Below the pieces are notes generated by a model. That model was not told where the DNA came from, did not search any database, and worked only from the letters and a program-made list of their open reading frames with translations. Below are positions 9,601-21,539 of a stretch of 64,000 nt of DNA, one piece after another. Source of the DNA: Seminavis robusta. Taxonomy: Eukaryota; Bacillariophyta; Bacillariophyceae; Naviculales; Naviculaceae. The stretch covers positions 62,001-126,000 of the forward strand of contig CAICTM010000078.1 of assembly GCA_903772945.1 (NCBI GenBank), written 5' to 3'. Within the stretch, counting starts at the first letter, position 1, and each line of letters starts with the position of its first letter. Both the position numbers and the translations under genes were made by a program.

Positions 9601-12590
9601 GTCTCGACGTCCTCCATGAGTTTGTTGACGTTTTCTTCGGCCTCTTCAAGTTTTGATTGCATATTCTCAAGTTCATCTTGGAGATCTGAGTCGCTGTCCA
9701 TCAACGAGCGAGACCCATCGCGTGGTTCGCTACGTTGCCAGTCATCGCGCTCTTCGTCGGGCATTGAATTGTCGAGCCGAGCCTTCAATAGAGTAAGTTC
9801 TTCCGTGAGCTTTTGCACTTTTCTCACTTCGTCAAAGTGCTCTTTCTCTTTCTTCGCGAGAGCGAGCTTTTGAGATTCCAGTTGTTCGAGCAAGTCGCTA
9901 GTTCCTCCATAGGGCAGTAACTCTCCTTTGGCAGCCGCAATCTTTCTAGGGTGTCCATGTTGTTCTTGTAGATTCTTGAGTTGCTCATAGATATCTTCGA
10001 CAAGTTTGTTGAGTTCGTCCACAGCATATTTCGGAAGCACCCATGCCTCTCCAACAAGACACAACTGGGGATCGAGGTTGGGACTGGCATCATCGTGACG
10101 GATGATTTTCTTCAGGGCTTCAATGTCATGCTTGAGTTGTGCCATTACTTCTGATGTGTACCTGTTCAAATAGTTGTTGATTAATGTTGCTGCTTGCCCC
10201 TTCGATCCATCACTAGGGTACGCTTCATCGCGTTTGGAGGGCTTTTCCTTCCTTGGCGGTGTCTCATAGTGACTTGGGTTTGCAGCGACTTCTGTGACAC
10301 CTTCAATCCCTTGGTTGTCGACATGAACTTGAACATCAACCGCCTTTGGCTTTCTATCGGACAGGGTGTCTGAACTGTTTGAACTGACAGCAGAAACGTC
10401 GTCGGAAGGAGTGCCGTTTGATTCAAGCACCCCCTTGTCCTCGCTGTGTCGAGACTGCAGCAAGGAAGAGAGTCTTCCGACCTCCAGATCGGCCGCGACT
10501 CTGGAATCGGTCTCCTTGCGCAAATTCAGTTCAGCTTCTTTCGCTCTTTGTTCTGTGTGGTCTAGCTGATCCCCAAGCCTGTTGACAAGCTGCAAGAGCG
10601 TCTCCAATGACGAGTCAACCCAATCTGACTCATCGAACGGCGTCGTGGCTTCTGCATCCATATTTGGACGGACAGAGAGGATTCGGATGCAGCGTTGGAG
10701 GCCTGCTCTGAGCTTGTGCTCCCGGCTGAGCTTCTCTTTGAGCTTTTCGGCTATTTCTTCCTGCTTGGATTCTGCGTAATGGAACTTGGCTTCCATCATG
10801 GTCACCTCGCTGTCACGAGCTGACAGCTTTTTCCTGAGAGAAGCAAGATCACTGTGCGAAGTTGTCTTTTCTTCGGTCAAGTACTCAACTCTGGCCTTCA
10901 ACTCCGATATGGTTCGATGGTCCATCCCTCGTTCGTATCTACGATCCTCTACAGTCTTTACCAGCTTATGGGTGTTTTCTTCCAAGCGACGTACTTGGTC
11001 CTTCAATTCGGCTTCGCGGCCTTCCCACATATCCTTTTCAATTTGCATTGATCTAACTTCGAGCTGAATATCTCGAATGAAACCAGGAGTGATGCTTTGG
11101 TCTTGGTTGGCCTTGTCTTTGGTGAGATCCGAGATCCTCTCGTTTTGCTTTGCAATCTCGTTGATGAGCCTCGTTCTCTCTGCGTCATGCGCTTCTTGGC
11201 GCCTGCTCATTTCGTTTCTCAACTTTTCTGTTTGTCTTTGATGCTCTCCACGATCGTCTTCTTGACTCTTCTCCAAGGCCTGGCACTTGTCTTCCAATTC
11301 GGCGATTCGCGTCTTGAATACCGAGTTCTTTTTCCTGTAGTGATTTTTGTTGGCATCAAGGCGTTCCTGCAGATCTTTGTTCCACTGTGCCCCCTGTTCT
11401 TCTAGCTGCTGCTGTAATTGAATCTGCAAGTCTTTGATAAACTCCGAGTCTTGTGAGTCAGAGGCGTGTTTCATTTGCTGCCACTCAGCTTCTTGCTTGG
11501 CAACAGCCTCTGCCACTTTGGCTCTCAAGTCTTCTTCTGTATACATGACCGAGATTTCCGCGGCAAATTTCATCTCCAGCTCGGCTTCTCGATTAGCCAG
11601 AGCTTCTTCGACTTTTTGTTGCAAGTCCTCTTCCGTGTATACGAGCCCCGCATTGTTTTCGACAAAGTCGTCTGGGAGAAACTCGTCTTCATTGGCACTT
11701 TGCACCGCACTGATTGTTTCTTCCGGTGTACAATTTGTTTTTTCAATCACTGGTTCAGGGAACACTTCTCCTTCGTCTTCTTGGAGTTCGTGGATTGCTG
11801 CGACAGGTTGTGGCGCTGGGGCAAACGCCTCTGGGATGTTGTCAATCAAAGGAGAATATTTTTTTCGAATGGGCGCTGGAGTAGGAATAGGATCTCCGGG
11901 GGAATTCATGGCATGGCTTATGCTGTATTTGTGTGGTCTTGCTCTGGATTTGGGAGTCACTCCAAGGTCTTCAATGACAGGAATAGAATATGAATCCGGT
12001 TGTGGGGACCGCTTGTCTGGGAAGGGTAGCACTTGTCCGCTTGAAGATGCATCCCAGCAAGAGACACAGGCACCGTTACAGTCGCACATATCAGACCGTG
12101 ACGATGACTTGATGGTTCTGCCAGATGAAGGAAGTAGCGCAGCCAGGGTGTCGGGGAAGCCACATGAGCTAGCGTGTGGAGTTGCCACGGAGATGTGATT
12201 CTTCTCCTTGTTCAGCAGATCAGTTGACTTTAGTGGAAAACGACCAGTACGAGACTTCTTTTCACTAGACTTTGTCGACACGTATGCAATACTCGCAACA
12301 CTATCGGCTTCAGACGGCACACCTTTGCAGAAGAGAGACCCGATGAAGTCCGATCTCTCTCTCTTTCGACGTGCTGCCTCGAAGGTGGATGCCCTCGACT
12401 CATTCTCATTGTCGCTCTCTTCCGACGCCCTTGACATATCCATGATTTCTAAGCAGTCGTCTACTACCGCATCCACCGGTATGCATATAGGCGACGATGG
12501 TGGGCTTGTTGCCTTCCCTTCCCTTCCTTCCTCTTGCTTGCGAAACTTTCTCTTCTTCGATGCACCAATCTTCTTCGATGCGCCAGTCAA
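6629..12590 (-). CDS. Giant coiled-coil protein with 25-residue repeat array
   Basis: Two exons, 12590-6944 and 6870-6629, joined across a 73-bp GTAAGT...TTCAG intron, give 1962 residues. The N-terminal 300 residues are low-complexity, Ser- and charge-rich, with a basic start (KKRKFRK). Two copies of a YTEEDLxxKVxEAxA motif lie near residues 317 and 347. From there almost to the end the protein is Glu/Lys/Gln/Leu-rich coiled coil. A tandem array with 25-residue period spans about residues 1238-1533. No motor, kinase or membrane domain is visible. Myosin-tail, kinesin-tail, golgin or centrosomal scaffold roles are all possible; orthology cannot be inferred from coiled coil. Several long frames on the plus strand over this gene are shadows of the repeat. 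Confidence 0.8.
7990..8879 (-). repeat. 75/150-bp coding tandem repeat array
   Basis: Within the coiled-coil gene, units with consensus K-V-A-E-L-E-K-E-L-E-E-K begin at 8879, 8804, 8729, 8654 and 8579, then, after one shortened 11-residue unit, at 8546, 8396, 8246 and 8096. The last four are exactly 150 bp apart, each holding two alternating 25-residue halves (KVAELEK type and KILALES type). The array thus grew first as 75-bp units and later as 150-bp dimers. Confidence 0.9.
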
Positions 12591-13619
12591 CGAGACCTCT
12601 TTTGAACGAAATTGTGAGCTTTATCGTTTGTCTCCTGCCAGCTTAACCGTCCTGGATAGTGCGGAACGTCAAATACCTCCCTGATATTCCGTAAATCGCC
12701 AAATAATCTCCCTTTTTGTCATATTTGAGAGTTCAATTTTAATAAATAAAAGCAAAGTTTACCCAGGTTTTAAGAACTGTACCATACCACCCTTTCTTTT
12801 TGATTGCCGGTGGGTCTCCCACTGCTCTCTAGACTACTACCGGTACTACGGTAGCTAGCTAGTAGCTGGCTTTGTTGTCACCAAGAGGATCAGGAAAAAA
12901 AAAAAAAGTTATTAGCATGGTAACGTTGGTAGCGACAAAGGTAGGAACCCGTATCAGGCATCACAGGTACCTGTGGTATTGAGTGGGAGACCACGGTATT
13001 GAGTGGGAGACCGCACTCTTGAGGGCAACCTGGCCTTGCTCAACCATTTGCCTTCAAAACCCTTGTTGCTTTTCATCTGGGCACAGATTCGCGCAACTTT
13101 AGTTTCCAAGGAAGCTTTGTCCTCCCTTTGTTCCCACGGGGTCATGGCTCGAGTTTTGTCCTGCATCAGCCCTCGGCTATCTTTCTCGGTCCGGAAAAGA
13201 AACAGTCCTCTACAACTCTACATCACCGCAGCCCCGTTGATCCAGCTGTTGCCTCTATGCCCCCAATCCTGTTCTATCCACCGTCTTCTGTGAGATATGT
13301 AGTGCTAGGCGAAGTGGGGGTTGAAGCAGCATGCGTACACGAAGAGTAATCCCAGGGCCAAGACGACAAGCTAAACATGCCACAACTTCTAATATGTATA
13401 GGTCTGTTTGTTTATACTCAACCTGTTCGGTCATTCATTGAAACCTATGCAAAATTAACCAAGTAGAAAATCAATCCATCAAAGCACGCTCTCTCTCTTT
13501 TTCCTAGTAGATGTCTTTTCACTTTCTTTCACATCACAAAGCGTGTCACACAACAACGTTCCCTTAGACTGACTGCTGCTGATAGCAGGCCGCATGGCAG
13601 AGAGGAACTAAAAAATAAT
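12591..13619. other. Intergenic region with small repeats
   Basis: About 1 kb between the coiled-coil gene start and the Rab11 gene end. It has a lone CTTAACCGTCCTGG at 12642-12655, which matches the outer end of the MITE-like element at 6294-6307 except for one base; a run of 12 or more A at about 12896; and a perfect-but-one 20-bp tandem pair GGTATTGAGTGGGAGACC(A/G)C at 12975-13014. A 96-residue plus-strand frame (13003-13293) shows no protein-like features and I do not call it. Confidence 0.55.
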
Positions 13620-14267
13620 CTAAACATTCCCACAGCAACCCTTCTTTTTGGCGCCATCGTTGGTCAGGCTGATGGTCTGTCCTGAGGAAAGTGTTGGTGC
13701 ACTGGCAGCTTCTTCTGCCTGCATGTTGCGGCGTGACATCAAACGGTAGATCTCGGTCAAAATTCGCTGGAAAGCTGTGTCGACTCCGGACGCGTCCAAG
13801 GCAGACGTCTCAATAAAAGCGAGATTGTGCTGTTCGGAAAATGCCATGGCTTCGTCCGTCTCCACAGCTCGCAAGTGCCTCAAATCGGACTTATTTCCGA
13901 CCAACATGACAACAATATTCGCCTCGGCATGGTCACGGAGTTCCTTCAACCAACGTTCCACGTTCTCAAAGGTACCGTGCTTGGAAATGTCATAGACAAG
14001 CAATGCGCCAACTGCTCCGCGGTAGTATGCAGAGGTAATGGCACGATAACGCTCTTGCCCAGCGGTATCCCAGATTTGCGCCTTGATGGTTTTTCCCTCG
14101 GCCTGAATGGACTTGGTGGCGAACTCCACTCCAATAGTGGACTTGGATTCAAGGTTGAACTCGTTCCGAGTAAAACGAGACAGCAAGTTGGATTTACCGA
14201 CACCAGAGTCTCCAATCAAGACAATCTTGAACAGATAATCGTATTCTTCGTCTACGCGGGCTGCCAT
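13620..14267 (-). CDS. Rab11-type small GTPase
   Basis: Intronless, 215 residues, full length for the family. All nucleotide-binding motifs are present: P-loop GDSGVGKS (18-25), switch I STIGVEF, WDTAGQE with the catalytic Gln, NKSD for guanine recognition and ETSAL. The N-terminus [17 protein letters not shown] and the [14 protein letters not shown] stretch are typical of Rab11. The C-terminus KKKGCCGNV has two cysteines for double geranylgeranylation. Rab11 directs recycling-endosome and trans-Golgi-to-surface transport and, in other eukaryotes, cytokinesis; I infer the same here. No residue looks abnormal. Confidence 0.95.
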   Translation of the reverse strand: MAARVDEEYDYLFKIVLIGDSGVGKSNLLSRFTRNEFNLESKSTIGVEFATKSIQAEGKTIKAQIWDTAGQERYRAITSAYYRGAVGALLVYDISKHGTFENVERWLKELRDHAEANIVVMLVGNKSDLRHLRAVETDEAMAFSEQHNLAFIETSALDASGVDTAFQRILTEIYRLMSRRNMQAEEAASAPTLSSGQTISLTNDGAKKKGCCGNV

Positions 14268-15621
14268 CTTTCTTCTATTCTACTAATCTTTCGGTTGTCG
14301 GTTGTTGTGTAGTAGCCAAGGACGACAAGCAATGCAACAAGTGAGAAGGAATCCTTTGGAGAAAGACAAGAAACAATGGATGCCGCCAAGAATAATAGAT
14401 CCGCTCTGGGCCCACCACGCTGGCACTTCTTTGTAGTTCGGTCACCAGGAAGCACGATGTCTACCGCGGCCACGAAGACAGGTTTTGACGTCACGTACGG
14501 GACCCAACAAGTCCACAAGGTCATCGTCTTCCCAACGGACGAAATCAACATCTTTTGCAGCATTGACACGATAAAAAATGCTACCCATGATACCCCTAAT
14601 TTCTCGAACAAGTTTCTCGACCATGGCATCTCACAGATAACTGAACGTCGTCTGCTCATGGTGGCACTAGCAATTCCTATTTTTCTTACCTTCAGCGGTG
14701 AGTATGGCGTATTATCTTGTCGATTTCTGGATCATTCCTTGTTGTTTTTCTTTTCTGTGACATTACCGGCAATGACCAAGGCCCGTTTCCGCTGTGCCAC
14801 AAACTTGCCGTTGAGCCTGCCGAGACCACGCTGGGCGGGACTGATGCAAAAACCCAGTATCTTTGCTAGAAACCAGCAAGGCGGATAGAGAGATCAAGCT
14901 GCCTGCTTACGGTTGTGGTCAGGTGCCGGTACCATGCACATCCTGCCACATTACCGTAGCATGGTACGGGTACTAGCCAGCTATTAATAGTGACAACTTA
15001 GTATGAGGAGGGAGGTGCAAACTCTTATTAAAATGGTGACAAAGCCGCCTTTATGAAGTGGCGGTGAGGTGCGTGCTACATTCACCGTCCTTGAGGTACG
15101 GTACGGCACCACGGTGGCTGCAACTGCCGCTACGGGTAACTGGTAGCCCCACTATTACGGTCCATACCAGGTACGTGTACTAGACCACACATTGACAGAA
15201 GTCTCCTTTATTTTACATTATGTGACCACCATTGAAAAGAGATGCTGCTATTTGTTGTGTTGACCAGAGATTCGCTTTGGAAGCCGCCTCCTCAACCTTC
15301 TTGACCTGTACCGGTACCGCAGCTTGCAATCACAAGCAACTTGCTCTGTTAGATTTATATGGTACTGAAACGATCAGGCATGTTGGTACAACTGCGTGGT
15401 CCCTCCTATGCGTATGACATTCGGTATACCGGTAGTATCAAAGAGGTTCACACTATTATTTTACTAATCATCAATCTCTTATTTTATTAAAAAACTACTA
15501 GTTTCACAAAACGACACATATTACCTCAGCGTTAAGAAAGCATTGGAACGCCGGCAAGGCCAATTGACACCATAAATCTCACGCATCAAGGTTCGGCGTC
15601 ACACCACTTCGAGGACTGCAA
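14268..15621. other. Divergent intergenic region, possible small frame
   Basis: A 1.35-kb spacer between the Rab11 and acyltransferase genes. A plus-strand frame at 14376-14888 (170 residues, starting MDAAKNNRS) has a hydrophobic stretch but no family resemblance and overlaps the likely Rab11 promoter; an overlapping minus frame (14252-14659) is no better. I leave both uncalled. From 14900 to 15440 the DNA is rich in ACCGGTACC, GGTACGGTACGG and related palindromic words. Confidence 0.45.
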
Positions 15622-17335
15622 ATGCTGTGGTTAGCAGGTCAGCATTGTTTTTTCGCTGTCAAGCACATCAAAGAAGTTTCAATAGAAGTTTTGTTGGTTT
15701 GTTTTGTTTGTTTCTATTCAGTTCGTGGTAGTAGGCCAGAGATGACAATGTGGGAAGCTCTTGTAGACTATGCCAATGATTGGGTTGCAAATTTTATTGC
15801 CAATCCCCCTCATTCCTGGCTAAATGATCCGAGAGAGCCTTTGTTTACGTTTATGTGGGACGGGAAACCCTTTGGCTTTTACGCAATGAGCTTGACGTTC
15901 TGGTCAGAAGTGCTTTTTGTAAGTTGATAATATCTATGCTGATTTCTAATGGCAAGGTCGCTTGATGTTGGAACACCATCTTGGAAAATAATAATAGGTT
16001 CTCTCACCAGATTTCCGGCCTCATTTTTTTAGTTCATGGCTTTTGAGGGGCTCCTGGCTGCTGCTTTCTCTCAACTGGTGTACCGATATGTTATCCCCAA
16101 CAAAAATACCACAACAGCCTACCTGATTGGTTATGGGTTTATTATCCCGTTTTGGCTGGCATTTCCAGGCACTATTATCAATACACTGGACGCCAAGAAC
16201 AAACTATTTCGGTTCACTGTGGCAGCTGTGACACCATCATTGTGTACCTTTAGGACTACAGAAGGTATGCACCCGCTTCTTTTCTGTGTGTGATAAATCC
16301 ATAAACGACACTCATGATGGTTGGAATGATTTTGCTATTGCCTACTGTGTATCAATCATCAGCGATGCATGGTTTCACCCCCGAACATGCTCTTCAATCT
16401 CCCAAAGCTTTCATGATTTACTTTGGGCTACCAATGGTGGCAAAATACGACAAGTCCATGAAAGAATACGTAAAAGCATCTCCAGAGTACATTTGGAAAC
16501 GGATGTGGCAGGTCATGGGTTCCTATGCATATACAGGATCCGTCTATTCGATGTATCTGTTGTACCCACAATACTTTCCAACCATGGGCGTGATTGAAGA
16601 TGAACACTACTTTTATCCAAGCCATATCTTTACCAGAAAGTACCTCCGTAATGCATGCTACTATCTGTGTAAGTACGGCTGTGACAATCCATTCGCTTTC
16701 ATCAATTCCTTGGCTGTGTGCCACCTCACTGACAACGCCATGCCATATCCTCTTTCAAAGTGATCTTCGAGGCCACACTGTCCACCAGTGGCAATGGAGG
16801 AAACTTTGTATCCACGTTACTCACAGGCTATGAAATGGAACCATTCATGAGAAACCCCTTATTTGAGTCAAACACATGTGCCGAGTTCTGGGGAAAGAGA
16901 TGGAACAAGCTCATCCAGACCCTGCTGTCGCGTGGCGTCTTCAAGCCATTTCGCACCATTCTCCCCATGTACGCAGCAATGGCGGCCACATTCACAGTGA
17001 GTGGTCTCTTCCACGAATGGTTGATGAGTCTTATCTTTGCCCCAATACCAGAGGATCTCGATGAAAATGGAGATTGCATTCCTCCAAAATGCTTCAGGTT
17101 GTCCCATGGTTCTTGTATCGTTTTCTTCGTCTGGCTATCCTTCACAATCAGCTTGGAATTCATGTTCACACCGAAAAAATACTTCAGGAATCCCTACATT
17201 TGGTACAAGGTGGCATCGTCTTCCTTTGCATCGCTTGCATGCATCTTCTTCCTTGATCCATACGTCCATACAAGATTCTTCAATGAAGGATATGTTGGGC
17301 ATTTCATGGTGCATCCGGTGGGGGATTGGGTGTAG
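15622..17335 (+). CDS. MBOAT / wax-synthase-like acyltransferase
   Basis: Exons 15742-15918, 16033-16264, 16363-16668 and 16761-17335 (introns 114, 98 and 92 bp) give 429 residues from ATG 15742. An upstream ATG at 15622 joined over an 84-bp intron (15638-15721) would add 12 residues. Several hydrophobic segments mark a polytopic ER membrane protein. FWGKRWNKLIQ followed by AATFTVSGLFHEWL matches the plant wax-synthase (MBOAT_2) pattern; the His of SGLFHEW, near residue 322, is the expected catalytic residue. The family moves an acyl group from acyl-CoA to a fatty alcohol or other hydroxyl lipid. The precise acceptor cannot be told; the FWGKRWN motif argues against DGAT1 itself. The 5' boundary is the least certain part. 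Confidence 0.75.
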
Positions 17336-17621
17336 TGCTCACCAAAAGCCAAACGATAACACGCAGAAGTCGCTTTGCGCAACACAGCAACCTACTTTCC
17401 ATCAACGTCTGTGCCGACTGTATACTTCTAGCTTTGCTTATGGGGAGCATGGGCACTGCGGTCCGCCCAGTGGCTCGCTCTAGTTCGAGCTCAAGAGGTT
17501 TTAATTTAGCTTAAACAAGCGTCGACAAGCAACCCGCAACTACTAGAGCGCCAAAACCATCACCAATCTGTGTGGGCTGCCCCGCACTTTTTCACCAAGT
17601 GCCATTTTCCGAAGACACAAA

Positions 17622-20600
17622 TCAGCCCGCGAAACCTTCCCGCTTCATCTGCTCGTACAAACCACGGTAGTCTACTTGATTGCGACGGCGCTTTCGGGAT
17701 GGAGCATCTGGGTCTTCGGGTATGTCATTCTCGCCACTTGCCGCCGCAGCTGGAACGCCAGCGTACAGCCTCTGAGCATTTTGCTCTGCCATCTGACGTA
17801 GCTTTTCTAGTTTTTGTTGTCGTTTTCGTTCCCGCTCATCCACTAAATGACGCTCAAACTGACTCTCCCATTCAACGTCTTGCGAATCATACAGCTCCCT
17901 CGATCTGCCTCCATCCACCATTGCGCGAACATGGCTTGCTACTGATCGAGCAAAGGGGCTCACAATACCACCATGAATCTTGTAGCCTCCCTCAAGGACA
18001 CTCACAATGCGACCGTTGCAACATGTATTTGCTATTTTCACCAACTGCTCCGTCACCCACTCGTAGTCATCCTCTACCATTCCCACATAACCAAAATTCA
18101 TCGTATCTTTCTTGTGTGCATCGAAGCCAGCACTGATAAATATGATATCTGGATCGAAGTCCCTCAAGTGGGGGAGGATCTTTTGACGATAGGAATCGCG
18201 TAGTTCAAGTCGCTGCATGCCAGGGATAGCATCGCGATTGGGGAGGCCGAGGCCGCAATTGAGGATCTTGCAGCAGTTTCCGCGAGAGTCTTCGCCCATT
18301 CTAGCCCAGGTCTGACTTGACAAAAAATCCGTGAGGCTGGGAGTTTCGATCATTGTCGGGTTCACTATGGCATCCGATATGTGTGTTTTCCCAGAAGCTG
18401 GATAGAACCACCCTCCTTGACCAGGCATGTCCACAAATTCAAGTCCACGGGGACCATACCCATGAGTGGAAGCAAAGAAGACGTCGTGAATATCACTTTC
18501 GTCAAGCCATGGCCGAAATTTTGTTGTTGCCAGTTCACCAACTGTAAACGGAGTCCTCACGATTGCCTTTTCAGTTGTTGGCACCAGTCTTCTAATGATT
18601 TCTTCCGTTCCGTTTCCGTGATGAACATCGAAATCAACAATCGCAACCTTACGAATCCCTTCGTTCCGATACATCGACCGGGCATAAGCCGCGCCAATGG
18701 CAACATTGTTCAACAGGCAGAAACCATGCGAACCTCCATCTGGATCGTTGGCACAACGGACAATACCGCGAGGTCCTGCATGATGACCAGGAGGACGCAC
18801 TGCACAAAAGGCATTTCGATGATCACCAGACATGACCTTGTCCACAGCCTCGCACACGGAACCGGCGGCTCTTAACGCAGCTTCAAAACTCCACCGAGAC
18901 ACGGCTGTGTCTGCATCCAAATGAGTGATTCCATTCGGGTGATCAGGTATCGATGAGCACAATTGGCTGATGCTCTCAACATAGCTGTACTCATGACACT
19001 GAATAGCACAAACAATAGAGTACATCAGTCCACTCGATGTCGAAGCAAGTGCAACGCACCAAACCTATGACTTGGATTTTCAACCTTACCTTCAAAATAT
19101 CCACCATTGCAGCCCTTCGCGCCTCTCCCTCCCAAACGAGCCTTCCAAACTCTCCTCCTCGCAGGATACCGGTGTCTTGGTCAAGAAGAACTTGCAAACG
19201 CCTGATATTTTCGGGCGGAGGTTCCTCTTTGGCATCTCGGATCATCGGAGGGCAACTTCTGTGCAAAACACAAAGTTCATGACAAAGAAGAAGCGTGTTG
19301 CTGTCTGGATCGACAATAAGGTCTCTCGGTGGGGCAACAGTTCCAGACGAAGGAGGGCCTCCAAGGACGTTGCTCAAGTCCATCGGGATCGGCATTCCTC
19401 TCTTGTGTGCCAGTTGACCAGGAGTAAACCCACGACGGTCGGTAATATTTTGATCCGCTCCGGCTTGCATCAAAAGCCGCGCTACAACCCAATTCCCACG
19501 AAGACATGCAATATGTAAAGGAGTCTGACCCACAGTATTGAGTGCGTCGACCTCTATTCCCTCTGTTTGAAGAAGCAACTGTGTCAACATTGCTTCCGGG
19601 GAGCTTTGCGCAGCTGCCGCTCTGGCGTGCGCACTCTGTTTGCCACCGCTAAATCCCGGAATGTGGTGGACAGAGTTGGCGACAGTGCCATCTGGGTGAT
19701 GATGCGACACCGGACGCCCCTGAACCGAACTGCTTGCTACGGCTTGCCCCTGCGCCTGAGTGTCAAACTTGGCGGCCGCGTGGAGAGGCCGTCCTCCAGA
19801 TCTATCCGCTTTGGTGTTCAGTGTGGCCATGCCAGCATCAATCGTGAGGAGGAACGTCACAATGCTAGGCAAATTGAATTTACAAGCCAGGTAGAGAGGC
19901 GTGTGCATTGCATCATCTTTTGCCGACAAGTCCGCGTCGTGTTTGTTAAGGAGGACAATGCAGTCGTACGCAAACTGTTCATGCTGCTTCAGAGCTGCAA
20001 TGCTGATGGCCGCGTGAATGGGGGCACTCCCATCACTCTTCTTGTGGACATTGGAACCCATTTCAAGCAGTAACTTGACGTGCTCCAGCTTTCGAGCATG
20101 GATGGCAATGTGGATTGGAGTATTTTCGTCTCCATCCCGCTCATTAAGGTTATGGGGACAGTAGAACTTTGGCTTTTTCTTCTCCTTGCTTCCCTTTGCC
20201 GGCTTGGAGGCTCCGCCATTACTACCATCACCTTGCTTGGATTTGGTTGGGGTATCATTGGTAGGTGTTGAATCCTTTGGGGACTTTTCTGATCCTTTGT
20301 CTGGTGACGTGTCCATGGGAGAAGGACCATCCTCTTTTTCCCCAGTTGACGCTGCCTTAGCCTCCCCCTTTGCAGGCGTAGATGGCGACGTGGGATTCTG
20401 CTTGCTGCATTCTTCGTGTGGTGGACTTTCAGCAGCATTATTCGATGGCAGCTTGGTTGATGCAGAAGGAGGAACATCGAGTGTAGGACGGATCGGCCGG
20501 GGTGAGTGCCCAATGGCGGCTGCGTGGGCTGCTGCGGTAGAATCATTATCATCTGAGGACGAAGACGAATCCCCGTCTCGATTTCCTTCCTCCTCTTCAT

Positions 20601-20872
20601 CGTCGGAATTCGGTTTGGGGCGACAAATCAAGCGCTGAAATTCGAGAAAAAGTGAGAGACACGTCAAAGGGCCGTGACTAAGCCCCACCCGGGACTTGTT
20701 GGCGGCAGTCAACTGACCACCAACGCATCGTCCTCTTTCTCACCCAACTTTGACTTACCCGTAGCGCTTCCAAGTCCTCGAACTCACAACAATCATGGAC
20801 GGGATATCTCTTGGATTCCGCAGGGTTGTTGTCGCCGTAGGCGTATTCATCGGAGTCAGAGCTGTCGCTCAT
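17622..20872 (-). CDS. Ankyrin-repeat histone deacetylase (class II-like)
   Basis: Exons 20872-20759, 20634-19090 and 18998-17622 (introns 124 and 91 bp, both phase 0) give 1011 residues. Residues 39-200 are acidic and Ser-rich. Residues about 200-450 hold ankyrin repeats (TPIHIAIHARKLEHVKLLLEM, TPLYLACKFN, TPLHIACLRGNWVVARLLMQAG, in pieces). Residues 554-1011 are a zinc-dependent deacetylase with RPPGHHAGPRG (about 620), DFDVHHGNGTEE (about 673), FISAGFDAH (about 838) and VLEGGYK (about 885), so all active-site His, Asp and Gly-Gly-Tyr positions are present. A basic RKRRRNQ near the end is a likely nuclear signal. The enzyme should remove acetyl groups from histone or other lysines; the ankyrin part probably recruits partners. 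The acceptor of the last intron was chosen because it restores KCHEYSYVES. Confidence 0.85.
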
Positions 20873-21539
20873 GGTCGCCTTTTCTTGGATGGGTTTGGTT
20901 GAACGGCTACGGAGGGGGTCTCGAGAATTAAGGATAATGTTTCGAGGGTGTCCGCTCCTTGAAATGGATTTAACAACTCAGACGAAGCTCAATACCAGTC
21001 CAGAAGAGAGGCTTGCTCGCTCCCTAAAAGAAAAATCACAACTGGTGGCCATGGAGGGCTTGGAGGAAGTTGCTTTTGGTTCTGGTTCAGGCAAGGCCGA
21101 GAGCCGAGTGACGAATGAGAAAGAGTGAGCACAGGGCAGGAACACCAATTTTAGGACCCTGTAGGATTCTACGATATCTAGTACTGTGTAGAAAGATCTA
21201 CCGAGCCTACGGTAGCGCGCCTGGTCGCATTGGCATCACAGAATTCTGCTTCGACGCGATCCTGTGGTCCTGGAAGCTCGACTGAAAGATCGTATCTTTC
21301 TTTGGATCTTCCAAGATGACGGCCTTGACCGCCATCCACCCGGGCGTCATGTGACAGAGGCCCTCATACCCTCAGCCATGTCACCATGCGCATACTATTT
21401 CGGTGCGGTACCTCGTGATACTAGCTAGGTACTAGTACCGTTCACTCTCGCACACTACATGTGGCCAGTACGTGGGATCAGAGGTCAATATACTGTAGAA
21501 AGCCACCTATTGCGTTCCCATTCTCTTAGCGCTAGTACC
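20873..21539. other. Intergenic spacer
   Basis: A 667-bp gap holding the 5' flank of the deacetylase gene and the 3' flank of the glycosyltransferase gene. A plus frame at 20871-21128 lacks protein-like features. A cluster of GGTACC, CTAGCTAGG and GGTACTAGTACC palindromes lies at about 21409-21440. Confidence 0.5.

Noticed and set aside
13003-13293. 96-residue plus-strand frame
   Set aside because: Starts inside a 20-bp tandem repeat, has no protein-like features and no supporting context.
14376-14888. Possible 170-residue gene between Rab11 and the acyltransferase
   Set aside because: No family resemblance, overlapping frame on the other strand and position in the Rab11 promoter; left uncalled.
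15622-17335. DGAT1 (diacylglycerol acyltransferase)
   Set aside because: The motif is FWGKRWN with SGLFHEW, the wax-synthase MBOAT_2 pattern, and the chain is shorter and lacks the DGAT1 FYxDWWN-type motif.
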